From a virus, in IMG/VR virus record IMGVR_UViG_3300035661_000009, positions 96,016 through 160,015 of that record: a DNA stretch of 64,000 nt, one strand, 5' to 3'. Each line of letters begins with the position of its first letter. Positions within the stretch are counted from its first letter, which is position 1. Positions 39,413 to 48,142 of this stretch are shown one piece after another. The position numbers and the translations under genes are program-made. Under the pieces are notes generated by a model, which ran no database searches, had not been told where the DNA came from, and saw only the letters and a list, made by a program, of their open reading frames with translations.

Positions 39413-40084
39413 TTACGCAATAGACCAACGGAGGATCTTTGCGCCGGTTACCGCTGAAGAAGTTGTTACAGTAAAGCTTCCAGCAGTGGGTACTACGATA
39501 TGGGTAATTCCGGCACCTAAAGCCGTTTCCCATTGAATATTGACTACATCGTTTGCAGTAACTAAACTGTTTGTTACGGTCATGGTAGATGCCGCATTAG
39601 CCATAGCTGCTCGACCTTTAGCTGTATTGCCAACGCCTGAGCCCGGGGTGCCTGAAATATCAGTAAAACCGGCAGTTCCAAGTCTTGTAGCGACTATTGG
39701 GGCGGTTATATTGATATTTGTACCGTCAAACGATATAAATGAGTTCGCTGAAGGACCATCTAAAATAATTGAGCCGCCAACTGGGATTTCTTGACCATTA
39801 TCTGCGAAAAGAAAATCGACCTGTTGCGGCTGCGTGAGTTTTGCTGATAATGCTACTGTATAGGCTGAACTAGGGAACCTGGTATATTGTCCATATATCT
39901 TAACTGCTAATTGAGTTGAAGAAAGAATGGCATCTACAAGTAAAGACACTGTAGGTAAGCCGGTTGCTGACAAATAGCACGTCGCTCCTACTTCAAATAG
40001 ACTTGTATCTGCAAAAGTTAATATACCATTGCTACCGCCATCGGCGGTAAGCGAAGCTATGATTTGCTGGGTCATTACAGTCAT
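39413..40084 (-). CDS. short fibre/adaptor protein with shared N-terminal domain
   Basis: The first about 110 residues resemble the N terminus of the gene at 46989-48098: both have ADGxSxGxLTxA, then YLxATGLPxVSL, then YTRF(D/P)SSAYTVAL and a TQP element. This suggests a common virion-attachment domain. The C-terminal 80 residues (from a GxAAMA element) look like a fibre tip domain with beta strands. Ribosome binding site GAGG. Confidence 0.72.
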   Translation of the reverse strand: MTVMTQQIIASLTADGGSNGILTFADTSLFEVGATCYLSATGLPTVSLLVDAILSSTQLAVKIYGQYTRFPSSAYTVALSAKLTQPQQVDFLFADNGQEIPVGGSIILDGPSANSFISFDGTNINITAPIVATRLGTAGFTDISGTPGSGVGNTAKGRAAMANAASTMTVTNSLVTANDVVNIQWETALGAGITHIVVPTAGSFTVTTSSAVTGAKILRWSIA

Positions 40085-40109
40085 TGATACACCTCAATCT
40101 ATTAGATTA

Positions 40110-40115
40110 AAGATT
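40110..40115 (-). promoter_or_regulatory. late AATCTT motif before 40084 gene
   Basis: The leftward strand reads ATACTAATCTTTAATCTAATAG, written here in two parts (ATACTAATCTT, TAATCTAATAG). It lies 26-31 bases upstream of the start. Confidence 0.55.
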
Positions 40116-40134
40116 AGTATCAATAATGAATGAT

Positions 40135-40680
40135 TTACAGCGTTATATTAGATTCAACTTCATTACCAAAACAATCCCAACCTTCGACCTTTTGTCTGGC
40201 AAAAAGCTCAATTCTAGGTAAGGGACCGATTAATTTAAGTATTAAATCACGAACTTCGGCTGGTTTTTCTGAATGTCTACCGATTGGTGAAGTAATTAAT
40301 TGGTGGATGCCGTGATCAATTACTTTGGGTTTTCCCCTAACTCCTATAAAACAAGGCTCGGTACAGGCCCGCGTATAGCGCCCCATGCCCCAAAACGGGG
40401 TTTTAGCCTTTTTGTTTAGCTTGACCCACTGGAACCCAAGGGTTTTGTATTCGAAACCCCACGAGGCCATTACGCCCAAGCAATCGGGTAGTTTAGGATA
40501 AGTCGCCCACATAAATAGAATACAATTATCGTCCGCTATGTCTTTTACCTTCATTTTACATAAATCTTCAGTAGAAAGAGTGGGATAATGGTTTTCTGCG
40601 CCACCTCTTGGGGTTTTATCATTATATGCCCATGGAGGATCCGCTAATATGATTTGGTATTTTTTAGTGATTATGGTCAT
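40135..40680 (-). CDS. MT-A70-family DNA adenine methyltransferase
   Basis: This 181-residue protein has the catalytic DPPW at residues 14-17, then LSTEDLCKM, LFMWATYPKL and GRYTRACTEP elements, and a SEKPAEVRDLI motif, all typical of phage MT-A70 enzymes that make N6-methyladenine in DNA. It may protect phage DNA from host restriction. It overlaps the next gene's stop by 4 bases (ATGA), and both lie in a modification-enzyme cassette inside the late block. Confidence 0.9.
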   Translation of the reverse strand: MTIITKKYQIILADPPWAYNDKTPRGGAENHYPTLSTEDLCKMKVKDIADDNCILFMWATYPKLPDCLGVMASWGFEYKTLGFQWVKLNKKAKTPFWGMGRYTRACTEPCFIGVRGKPKVIDHGIHQLITSPIGRHSEKPAEVRDLILKLIGPLPRIELFARQKVEGWDCFGNEVESNITL

Positions 40681-40886
40681 GATAGTGGAATAATCGTACT
40701 GCCATCTGTCTTTGACTCTTCAGATAGACAAGATGAGCAGACATAAAAAGAGACATATTGGGGTCGAAATCTAACCTTATAGTCGGCTGGAGCAAAGCAT
40801 TCTCTGCATTTCATTAAACCATGGTGGGAAACTGGCCCCAGTATTTTATTTAAAACCCAATCAAAGAATTTATCTATCTTATTCAT
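40677..40886 (-). CDS. small zinc-ribbon protein, 69 aa
   Basis: CRECF at about residues 27-31 and CSSC at about 49-52 form a four-Cys zinc ribbon. The N-terminal 20 residues are a basic amphipathic helix. It lies between the MT-A70 gene and the frameshifted gene. Perhaps it is an accessory subunit for the methylase (position only). Confidence 0.65.
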   Translation of the reverse strand: MNKIDKFFDWVLNKILGPVSHHGLMKCRECFAPADYKVRFRPQYVSFYVCSSCLSEESKTDGSTIIPLS

Positions 40887-41125
40887 TTATTTTTCTTCTA
40901 TTTGAACAAGGGTTGGGGTTTGTATTATTGGAGAATTGATTACATTAAGAGAAAAGGTTCCAAGCCCCGTGTATTTATAAGTTGTGGGTCCAAACCAAGA
41001 ATATATTTCGTGTATATCGTATTTGAGGTCGTACGACATGTGTGGATTTTTAAATCCAATATTTATTTCTTCTTCATCTTCATAGGTTATTTTTATTTCA
41101 ACTTTTTTACGCGATTTGTTTTCAT
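40887..41125 (-). CDS. small protein made by -1 frameshift at A_AAA_AAG
   Basis: An ATG at 41125 directly follows the preceding stop. The zero frame ends after ten codons. At 41108-41102 the frame reads A_AAA_AAG, the best known bacterial -1 slippery heptamer. After a -1 shift the frame is open to a TAA at 40889-40887, touching the next gene's ATG at 40886. The 239 bases plus the re-read base are exactly 80 codons. The product (VEIKITYEDEEEINIGF, then IHEIYSWFGPTTYKYTG) looks like a folded beta protein. Without the shift this would be a 240-base gap in a region with no other gaps. Confidence 0.65.
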
Positions 41126-41126
41126 T

Positions 41127-41663
41127 TTATTCTTTCGTAATAGTAGCTATAAGGTCTTGGCAAGCCTCTTTGTAGTTGTTTACAGCGAATTGCTGGAATT
41201 CCGTGCTACGAACAGTAAGATCTTGACGTAAGCTATAACCCCACGTCGCACTCCAATTGCAAGTAAACCCACCCGGTAAGAATTCTCCGTCTGTATGAGG
41301 AGCATTCTTTGCTCGCCAGTCTTTATTTAAATAATAATACCACATTTCAGCTACGGGGGGCCATTTGTGAGTTGGATCGCCTAAGGCTCGATTGCTAGCC
41401 CAATGTGGTGTAATTATTGAACATTTTCCACCCTTCTTCATAACGCGATATAATTCGTTTACAAAATGCATACGTTCTTCTGCGGTTAAATGCTCTACGA
41501 AGTGGCTGGCATGAGCTTCTGATACGGTTCCGTCAGCCCATGGGAATGTATCCTTGCCTACATTTAAAACTACATCGACTCCGGGGAAGGAAATTGAATC
41601 AACTCCTAGAAATCCTTGGCGTTTGTTCGGTCCACAGCCGAAGTCTATCTTGATATCTGTCAT
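41127..41663 (-). CDS. SAM-dependent methyltransferase (class I)
   Basis: This 178-residue protein has DFGCGPNKRQGFLGVD near residues 7-22 (SAM-binding motif I and acidic end of strand 2), then HFVEHLTAEE near 53-62 and a MKKGGKCSIITPH element. It is typical of small-molecule, glycan or protein methyltransferases of the Methyltransf_11 kind. It is next to a glycosyltransferase-like gene, so methylation of a sugar is possible (inference). Confidence 0.82.
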   Translation of the reverse strand: MTDIKIDFGCGPNKRQGFLGVDSISFPGVDVVLNVGKDTFPWADGTVSEAHASHFVEHLTAEERMHFVNELYRVMKKGGKCSIITPHWASNRALGDPTHKWPPVAEMWYYYLNKDWRAKNAPHTDGEFLPGGFTCNWSATWGYSLRQDLTVRSTEFQQFAVNNYKEACQDLIATITKE

Positions 41664-41664
41664 A

Positions 41665-42144
41665 TTATTCCTTTATGGTTTGCTCTACGCCCTCTTCGAG
41701 TAGCGAAGATAGGCCATTTTCGGCTAAAATTTGTGCTAGATTGTCTGTATCTTTAACCGTTACGAAGAAAAAAACGCCATAGGGCTGAGACAGGTCTGTA
41801 ATCGCCATTTTAATTGAGCCCGGAGGGGCGAGACTTCCAATAACCTCTACTCCAGCAGCAATAACTTTATCTAAGGTCGGTAAGACGAACTGATTTAAAA
41901 TATCGCTTGGAGTTGACGATTCTTCACCTAATATGGTTTGATATAGTGTGGTTCTTACAATTTTTGATAAAAACAAAGTTCTATATCCAGCGTCTTTGTC
42001 TGCAATTTTATTAAATCTTGTTTCTGCAATTGTTTTGTATTTATCTGGTACAGGTAGCTTGGTAATTGATAAATGTCTAGAGGCTTTGTTTTCATCAATA
42101 GCTTTTTTAAAATTTTCAATTGCTTCCATTATTTTGTCGTTCAT
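41665..42144 (-). CDS. orphan protein, 159 aa
   Basis: A helical protein with a basic N-terminal half and a mixed alpha/beta C-terminal half. Ribosome binding site AAAGGAATAAT, the same string as before the methyltransferase gene. It sits between glycosyltransferase-like and methyltransferase genes. No motif is recognised. Confidence 0.65.
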   Translation of the reverse strand: MNDKIMEAIENFKKAIDENKASRHLSITKLPVPDKYKTIAETRFNKIADKDAGYRTLFLSKIVRTTLYQTILGEESSTPSDILNQFVLPTLDKVIAAGVEVIGSLAPPGSIKMAITDLSQPYGVFFFVTVKDTDNLAQILAENGLSSLLEEGVEQTIKE

Positions 42145-42158
42145 ATTATTCCTTTAGG

Positions 42159-42872
42159 TTACCACGTAAATCCGTCACCCGAACTATCGTGGTGACCTAC
42201 AAGTATACTACAGTCAATGGCACAACGATAGCCGTATTTTCTAAAGTCTGTCCAAGCATAAAGATCTTGCGTCATAATCCCGCCATCTCCAGCCAAAGTC
42301 TTAAACCATGGTTTGCGGAGACGCTCATCCTTAAACATGCTAGTTCTGAATAAATTAAAACCCATACCCGTGCCACAGCATTCTACTAATTGTCCGGGAA
42401 TGGGAGGTTGCGGTCGGAAATTCAATACGGGGTCTTTGGGATCGCCCCAAATCTGTGGAACGCCGCCCTCGCCCTTGGTCCAGTATAAACCACCTATGCA
42501 TGAAAGCTCTGGGTGCTTTTCCATTTGGTTAATAAGTTTTAATACGCCATCCGCTGGAGGCATGTTGTCGTGTTCTAGCGTAAGTATGTATTCCCATTGG
42601 CTTAAGTCAGGGTTTGCAAGGATTTGGTCAATGGCTTGACTATAAGCCTCACCTACTTCTAACCCTAATGCGAGCATTCGGTAAACAGCTTGATTGGGCG
42701 GAAACATTAAATTCCAGTGCGATAATGCGACTTTACTGTCTATCATTTTCGCTGCTGGGATTATTACGATTATTCGTTGTTTCTTCCAACTGCCGCCTTC
42801 AAATATGCGTTTAGTCGATTCTTCAAGATTTTTGTTATGTTGACCGGGGTCGGTCTCGGTAATTATGGTCAT
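42159..42872 (-). CDS. glycosyltransferase-like protein (GT-A type)
   Basis: This 237-residue protein has LTLEHDNMPPADGVLKLI near residues 98-115 (an EHDN acidic cluster in the place of the DxD motif), CIGGLYW near 129, GTGMGFNLFR near 165, and a final DLYAWTDFRKYGYRCAID. The fold order is that of GT-A glycosyltransferases. It may glycosylate phage DNA, virion or host surface. The ATG lies 6 bases after a TATAAT box, so the mRNA may be leaderless. Confidence 0.7.
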   Translation of the reverse strand: MTIITETDPGQHNKNLEESTKRIFEGGSWKKQRIIVIIPAAKMIDSKVALSHWNLMFPPNQAVYRMLALGLEVGEAYSQAIDQILANPDLSQWEYILTLEHDNMPPADGVLKLINQMEKHPELSCIGGLYWTKGEGGVPQIWGDPKDPVLNFRPQPPIPGQLVECCGTGMGFNLFRTSMFKDERLRKPWFKTLAGDGGIMTQDLYAWTDFRKYGYRCAIDCSILVGHHDSSGDGFTW

Positions 42873-42878
42873 AAGTGC

Positions 42879-42887
42879 ATTATACCA
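42879..42887 (-). promoter_or_regulatory. extended -10 promoter TGGTATAAT (leftward)
   Basis: TATAAT is at 42884-42879, preceded by TG with one base between. No good -35 is seen. It is placed to start transcription almost at the ATG of the glycosyltransferase-like gene (42872). Confidence 0.65.
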
Positions 42888-42908
42888 CAGATATAGAAAA
42901 AGAAAAGA

Positions 42909-42920
42909 CCGCCAAAGCGG
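42909..42920 (-). terminator. terminator of the small leader transcript
   Basis: The stem CCGC/GCGG is followed on the leftward strand by TCTTTTCTTTTTC. It lies downstream of the fibre gene and of the small open frame at 42942-43001, and just before the promoter at 42879. Confidence 0.65.
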
Positions 42921-42941
42921 GCTTTGTTATATTTACGTTGT

Positions 42942-43001
42942 TTAAGGAACGTTAAAAGCTAAACATAAGAATAAACTGCAATATCGTAAAAATTTGATCA
43001 T
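42942..43001 (-). CDS. candidate 19-aa hydrophobic peptide or small RNA
   Basis: Between an extended -10 box (43059-43068) and a terminator (42909-42920) lies an about 150-base unit. It contains an ATG-initiated 19-codon frame (MIKFLRYC, then LFLCLAFNVP) that is hydrophobic, and a shorter 8-codon frame before it. No strong ribosome binding site is seen. It may be a small RNA rather than a gene. This unit fills most of the 239-base gap 42873-43111. Confidence 0.3.
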   Translation of the reverse strand: MIKFLRYCSLFLCLAFNVP

Positions 43002-43058
43002 TGATATCTTTATTGTTGAATTCAAGGAATCCCGGAATTAGGCTTCATTGTGCGGAGC

Positions 43059-43068
43059 AGTATACCAC
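43059..43068 (-). promoter_or_regulatory. extended -10 promoter TGGTATACT (leftward)
   Basis: TATACT is at 43064-43059 with TGG directly upstream. A TTGACT lies 14 bases before it, which is short for a -35. It is placed after the fibre gene's stop. Confidence 0.5.
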
Positions 43069-43111
43069 GACGTGCCAGAGTCAACCACCCAAATACTTAA
43101 ATTACAAAGTC

Positions 43112-46100
43112 TTACAACGTCTTGCCGATAACAGCCAGCCACAGTGAGCCGTTACTGGCTTGTGTGCTGATTTGACTTAGCGGAATAGCTGTTGTAGTTT
43201 GAGTGCTTGCGCTGTACGATCCAAAACCTGGGCGGTAATTACTAGTGGTTATGAACACAGAGTTGCCAATTTCAGCGTAACTGTTGGTAGATCCAGTGAA
43301 ATATAACATTCCTGGAGTAGTCATCATGGCTACGCGGTTCAATGAATAGTTAGTAGAGCCAGTAGTTGTAGATTGAATCATTCCTATCCAATATTCACCC
43401 GGCGTAACATTGCTCCCAGCTAACGGGACAAATAATGGGCGTATTCCTGACATATGAACATATGGGAAGTTCATTTGGAATGAAGATGAGAACGAGTTTG
43501 CATTAGTGGACGTACTACTAAATGATGATGAAGATGAGGAAGTCGTAGCCGAAGTTGTTACGCCACCGCCACCGTCAATATTTTTAATAAAACCTACTGC
43601 CGCTGAGGTTGTAAATGAAGCTGTGGCAGAAGAGACATTTGTAGACCAAGATACTGAAACCGAATATCCAGCGGACATTGAATAAGTATTTGACTGAAAC
43701 GTTTGGATGCTATTATAGCTGGCATTTGTTTCGTTAGTATTTAATCTACTAAACCACAATACTGTTCCGGTCTGACCCCACGTTCCTGAGCCAGATGAGG
43801 CGCTCCCTGCCGAAACTGAAGCAGAAATACTCATCGTACTGGATACGGAAGCATATGATTGCTGAAATTGAATCATATCTCCGTCATAATAGCCATCTAA
43901 TTCAACTGGACGGATAAATAACGTTCCGTTGGCGTGTGAAGAAGTGAGGGTGTTCCCCCAGATCTCTGGTTCCCACCAGCTACCAGTGAAAGCTGCCCCG
44001 CCAGCATTAACCGATGCGGTAATTACAGAGTTGTTACTCATTCCGAAGGTAACGCCGTTAGAGTTAGCAAAAACTAGCGTTCCAGAGGCATTAGAAGAGA
44101 AGGTCTGGGTTCCTGCGGCTATTGCGTTATCTATATCATTAAATGAAGCGGTTAGTGTTCCACCATTTAATCCAAACGAGACTGAATTTGCATTACTAAA
44201 TAAAACCGTAGTAGAAAGAGCGGCAGTGGACCCGGCTACTGCAATTATATTATAACCATCTCCACCACCGCCACCGGCTGGAACAGAGATAATTACGTTC
44301 CCTGCTGAATAACCTACAGAAGCTATGCCTGCTCCAGAGAAACTTAAGGTTCTAGCGTCAAATGTTGAGCTTGAACTTTGACCGGTAGTGTTACCTACGG
44401 CGTATAGCCCTATTGTTTGATCAGTTTGAGCTGGAATGTTCGGTACTGTATAGCTTGCCGTAATTTGACTAGATCCTGATAATCCAAAACTAATACCATT
44501 GCTGTTTACAAAATTTAGGGTGCCTGAGGTCCCTGTTTGTGTCCCTGCTGCAAAAGCGCTTGGGCCAGTTGATTGACTATAACTTGCAGAAGCTGTTATA
44601 GTCGAAGCATTAAAGCCGAAGGTGATATTGTTACTATTGCTAAAGACTACGTTACCAGAAGAACCTTGGACCTGTACCGATCCTTGAGTTTGTACTGATT
44701 GTGAAAAACTCGCTGTTACTATTGACGAGTTATTCATCCCAAAAGATACGTTATTTGAATTACTGAAAACTACAGAACCCGAGGTATTGGCGGTCTGCGT
44801 ACCGGCTGCTATTACATTATAAGTCTGTACTGATTGAGTAGGAACGGTGTAACTAGCCGTAATCTGACTTGACCCAGACATACCAAAACTAATGCCATTA
44901 CTATTTGCAAATGCTATTGTTCCAGAGGTCGCTGTTTGAGTACCGGCCCCAATTGCTCCAAAATTTCCTGTAGCTGTGGCTCCAGCACCAACAGAGGCGG
45001 TTATTGTATTAGCGTTAGCTCCGAATGTAATACCGTTACTATTGGCGAAAGAAATGTTTCCGCTTGAACCCAACACCTGCACAGAGTTTTGAGTCTGTAC
45101 TGATTGAGAAGTGCTGGCCGAGATAATAAAACTACCGCCAGAGTTACCAACTGAAACTATGCCCGCTCCCGAGAAGGAAAAAGTTCTGGCATCGTAGGTT
45201 GAAGAACTTGATTGACCGGTAGTGTTACCTACGGCATAAACACCTTCTGTTTGCACAGATTGAGTAGGAACGGTATAGCTAGCGGTCAATACTGAAAAGT
45301 TTGAAAGACCGAAGCTAATACCATTGCTATTTTGAAACAAAACTGTTCCAGTTGTATTAGCCGTTTGAGTACCAGCGGCAATGATATTTACACCATCTCC
45401 TGCTCCACCGCCAGAAGGTACTGAAATTACTACAGAGCCGTTTGAATAGCCTACGGATGCAACGCCAGCCCCTTGAAATGTGATGCTTCTGGCATCGAAA
45501 GTTGAAGAGCTTGATTGTCCAGTAGTATTGCTTACAGCGTATAGGCCAATAGTTTGATTAGTTTGAGCTGGAACGTTTGGAACAGTATAGCTTGCCGTAA
45601 TTTGACTAGATCCTGATAATCCAAAACTAATGCCGTTTGAATTAGCGAAGTTTAAAGTTCCAGAAGTTCCTGTCTGTGTACCTGCTGCGAACGCACTTGG
45701 TCCAGTTGATTGACTAAAACTTGCAGAAGCTGTTATAGTCGAAGCATTAAAGCCGAACGAGACATTATTTGAGTTACTGAATACTACGTTACCCGAACTT
45801 CCTTGGACCTGTACTGAATTCTGGGTCTGTACTGATTGAGAGGTTGAAGCTGAGATAATGAAGCTACCGCCAGAATTACCAACTGAAACTATACCACCGC
45901 CAGAAACACTCCAAGTTCTAGCGTCATAAGTTGAAGAACTTGATTGTCCAGTTGTATTACCAATGGCATAGATACCTTCCGTCTGATTGCTTTGGCTTGG
46001 TACGGTGTAGCTTGCCGTAATTTGACTAGATCCTGATAATCCAAAACTAATACCATTACTGTTTACAAAGTTTAAAGTTCCAGAAGTTCCTGTTTGAGTT

Positions 46101-46960
46101 CCAGCAGCAAAACCACTTGGTCCAGTAGATTGACTATAACTTGCAGAAGCTGTTATAGTGCTGGCATTAAAGCCGAAGGTAATATTATTTGCGTTAGCAA
46201 AAGTAATAGCGCCGGTCGAACCTTGAACTTGAACAGAGCCCTGAGTTTGAACAGATTGGGTAGGAACGGTATATGAAGCGGTTATAGTACCGGCATTCAT
46301 TCCAAATGAAACACCATTCGCATTGCTAAAACTTACCGTACCTGAAGTAGCTGAAGTTGTGCCTGCTGCAATTACTGCTGGAGCAGTAGATTGACTAAAA
46401 CTTGCAGAAGCTGTTATAGTGCTGGCGTTAAAGCCGAAGGTGATATTGTTTGAGTTACTGAAGACTACGTTACCAGAAGAACCTTGGACCTGTACTGAAT
46501 TCTGGGTTTGAACAGTTTGGGTAGGAACGGTGTAGCTAGCAGTGATTTGACTGCTATTACTCATTCCAAATGAAATACCGTTTGAGTTAGCGAAGTTTAG
46601 AGTTCCGGATGTTTGGGTCTGAGTGCCTGCTGCTGCGGCTCCAATTCCGGCTGCTGCGCCTGCTTGAACAGACGCAGTTACTACGGAGCCATTTAATCCA
46701 AATGAAACACCATTACTGTTGCTAAAAACGATGGTTCCTGTAGTGTTTGCAGTCGAACCGCCAGCAGCGATGATATTTACACCATCGCCTGCCCCACCAG
46801 CACCACCTACGATATTTAATGTACCTGCATTAACAGATAAAGTAATATTGTTACCACCGGCAATTACTACACCTGCGGCATTACCTACTGTAGACGCACC
46901 TACAGTATTCCCTGACAAAGTAAGGGCGCTGACTGTACCGTTTGGTGGATAATATGGCAT
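43112..46960 (-). CDS. long tail fibre with about 16 internal repeats
   Basis: This 1282-residue protein carries about sixteen copies of a short beta unit (F-S/A-N-S/A-N-x-I/V-S/T-FG, followed by xITASxTVP). It also carries four copies of a second unit (NTTGQSSSS, then a Gly-rich VSVG element). The C-terminal 300 residues differ and probably form the receptor-binding tip (HANGTLFIRP, then a Ser-rich stretch and a Tyr-rich end). Almost no Cys or Lys. It is probably a trimeric fibre. DNA repeats across the gene allow recombination that changes fibre length. Confidence 0.85.
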   Translation of the reverse strand: MPYYPPNGTVSALTLSGNTVGASTVGNAAGVVIAGGNNITLSVNAGTLNIVGGAGGAGDGVNIIAAGGSTANTTGTIVFSNSNGVSFGLNGSVVTASVQAGAAAGIGAAAAGTQTQTSGTLNFANSNGISFGMSNSSQITASYTVPTQTVQTQNSVQVQGSSGNVVFSNSNNITFGFNASTITASASFSQSTAPAVIAAGTTSATSGTVSFSNANGVSFGMNAGTITASYTVPTQSVQTQGSVQVQGSTGAITFANANNITFGFNASTITASASYSQSTGPSGFAAGTQTGTSGTLNFVNSNGISFGLSGSSQITASYTVPSQSNQTEGIYAIGNTTGQSSSSTYDARTWSVSGGGIVSVGNSGGSFIISASTSQSVQTQNSVQVQGSSGNVVFSNSNNVSFGFNASTITASASFSQSTGPSAFAAGTQTGTSGTLNFANSNGISFGLSGSSQITASYTVPNVPAQTNQTIGLYAVSNTTGQSSSSTFDARSITFQGAGVASVGYSNGSVVISVPSGGGAGDGVNIIAAGTQTANTTGTVLFQNSNGISFGLSNFSVLTASYTVPTQSVQTEGVYAVGNTTGQSSSSTYDARTFSFSGAGIVSVGNSGGSFIISASTSQSVQTQNSVQVLGSSGNISFANSNGITFGANANTITASVGAGATATGNFGAIGAGTQTATSGTIAFANSNGISFGMSGSSQITASYTVPTQSVQTYNVIAAGTQTANTSGSVVFSNSNNVSFGMNNSSIVTASFSQSVQTQGSVQVQGSSGNVVFSNSNNITFGFNASTITASASYSQSTGPSAFAAGTQTGTSGTLNFVNSNGISFGLSGSSQITASYTVPNIPAQTDQTIGLYAVGNTTGQSSSSTFDARTLSFSGAGIASVGYSAGNVIISVPAGGGGGDGYNIIAVAGSTAALSTTVLFSNANSVSFGLNGGTLTASFNDIDNAIAAGTQTFSSNASGTLVFANSNGVTFGMSNNSVITASVNAGGAAFTGSWWEPEIWGNTLTSSHANGTLFIRPVELDGYYDGDMIQFQQSYASVSSTMSISASVSAGSASSGSGTWGQTGTVLWFSRLNTNETNASYNSIQTFQSNTYSMSAGYSVSVSWSTNVSSATASFTTSAAVGFIKNIDGGGGVTTSATTSSSSSSFSSTSTNANSFSSSFQMNFPYVHMSGIRPLFVPLAGSNVTPGEYWIGMIQSTTTGSTNYSLNRVAMMTTPGMLYFTGSTNSYAEIGNSVFITTSNYRPGFGSYSASTQTTTAIPLSQISTQASNGSLWLAVIGKTL

Positions 46961-46988
46961 GTGAACCTTATATTAGTTATTAGTTAAA

Positions 46989-48098
46989 TTAGTTAGTTAT
47001 TTCAGTAACTAAAGCGTTACCGTTTGCGGATACCCAAATCCCATCTATTTGGCCAGTGTATCCCGCTGGTACTTCATAATATGCGTTTGGGGCCATCTTA
47101 ACAGAATACGATGAAGAACTTGCAGTTACTCCAAGCTTTAGATATAAGAATTGAGTGGAATCATTGAATATAGTTAGGCCCATTCTTGCCCCATTACTTG
47201 CTTTTAAAGTAACGTTGGTAGCTGAAGAAGCAACTTGAGTAATTGCCGTAGAACCTGATTTTTCTACTATACGTAAATTGCCGTTTAAGTCTACAGATAG
47301 TGCGACTTGATTGCCATCTGAATAACTTGGATTAGCCGTATTAGCGATTGCATTTAATACTGGGACGTTAACAGTACCTAATGCTGTATTATTGCTTCTA
47401 CTTCCTTGTACGTAGAATGGATTAGCTGCAATTCCAGCTTCAACTGAACCACCAGATCCTGATTGACGTATATTTACGCCAAGAACGTATTGCAATCCCG
47501 CACCTGTATCTACATCAAAAACTCGAGCGCCTTGCATATTTGCGCCGTCATTAAAGCCAACCGCCGTTGCAATACCTGGGAATCCACCACCTATTGAAGA
47601 AGCCGTGCCTCCTCCGCCGCCACCAGAAATGCCGGTAACTACTATAGGATTAAGGGCGGTTCCTAAGACGTTAGTCCCGTCAGTTACCTTAACTGGCCAG
47701 CCATTAGCTAAGGAAGAGTTAGGCGTGCCTTGAGCAACTCCAGCAACGTCTCGCATATCACGCAATATGCGGTAAACATCGCTAATTCCAGGATCCTTAT
47801 TTACGAAGAAGTTAGTCTGTTCCGGCTGAGTTATTGTAGCAGCAAGAGCTACGGTGTAGGCCGAAGAGTCGAACCTTGTGTAAACGCCCGGAGTCGTAAG
47901 TTTTACATAAAATGTAGTGTCGTTTACGATATCTGCTATTTGTAAACTTACAGAAGGCAGGCCGGTTGCATTTAAATAAACTACAGACCCTATCCTTAAT
48001 CTAAAGGTAGAGGCTATAGTTAGAAGGCCGGTCGAAGACCCGTCAGCTACTAAACTTTGTTTTTCAAATGGAACTAATGATGTGCCCCAATCAGCCAT
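46989..48098 (-). CDS. fibre-attachment or tail adaptor protein, 369 aa
   Basis: The N-terminal about 105 residues resemble the protein at 39413-40084 (ADGSSTGLLT, then YLNATGLPSVSL and a YTRFDSSAYTVAL element), a likely shared baseplate-docking domain. Its middle is Gly-rich and the C-terminal half is beta-rich with a SSYSVKMAPNAYYEVP element like fibre-associated proteins. It lies directly upstream of the long fibre. Confidence 0.7.
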   Translation of the reverse strand: MADWGTSLVPFEKQSLVADGSSTGLLTIASTFRLRIGSVVYLNATGLPSVSLQIADIVNDTTFYVKLTTPGVYTRFDSSAYTVALAATITQPEQTNFFVNKDPGISDVYRILRDMRDVAGVAQGTPNSSLANGWPVKVTDGTNVLGTALNPIVVTGISGGGGGGTASSIGGGFPGIATAVGFNDGANMQGARVFDVDTGAGLQYVLGVNIRQSGSGGSVEAGIAANPFYVQGSRSNNTALGTVNVPVLNAIANTANPSYSDGNQVALSVDLNGNLRIVEKSGSTAITQVASSATNVTLKASNGARMGLTIFNDSTQFLYLKLGVTASSSSYSVKMAPNAYYEVPAGYTGQIDGIWVSANGNALVTEITN

Positions 48099-48123
48099 TT
48101 TTCACTCTCGGGTTAATATAGTA

Positions 48124-48129
48124 AAGATT
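48124..48129 (-). promoter_or_regulatory. late AATCTT motif before 48098 gene
   Basis: The leftward strand reads ACCAATCTTTACTATATT about 25 bases upstream of the start. Confidence 0.55.
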
Positions 48130-48142
48130 GGTATTAAGCTGA

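Noticed and set aside
40902-41231. 109-codon rightward frame, very Phe/Tyr-rich
   Set aside because: It is antisense to the A_AAA_AAG frameshift gene and the methyltransferase; its odd composition is explained by the acidic lysine-rich sense frame.
43112-46960. Repeat-rich stretch as CRISPR or mobile element
   Set aside because: The repeats are coding, in frame and give repeated fibre units; no transposase, no terminal inverted repeats and no spacers.
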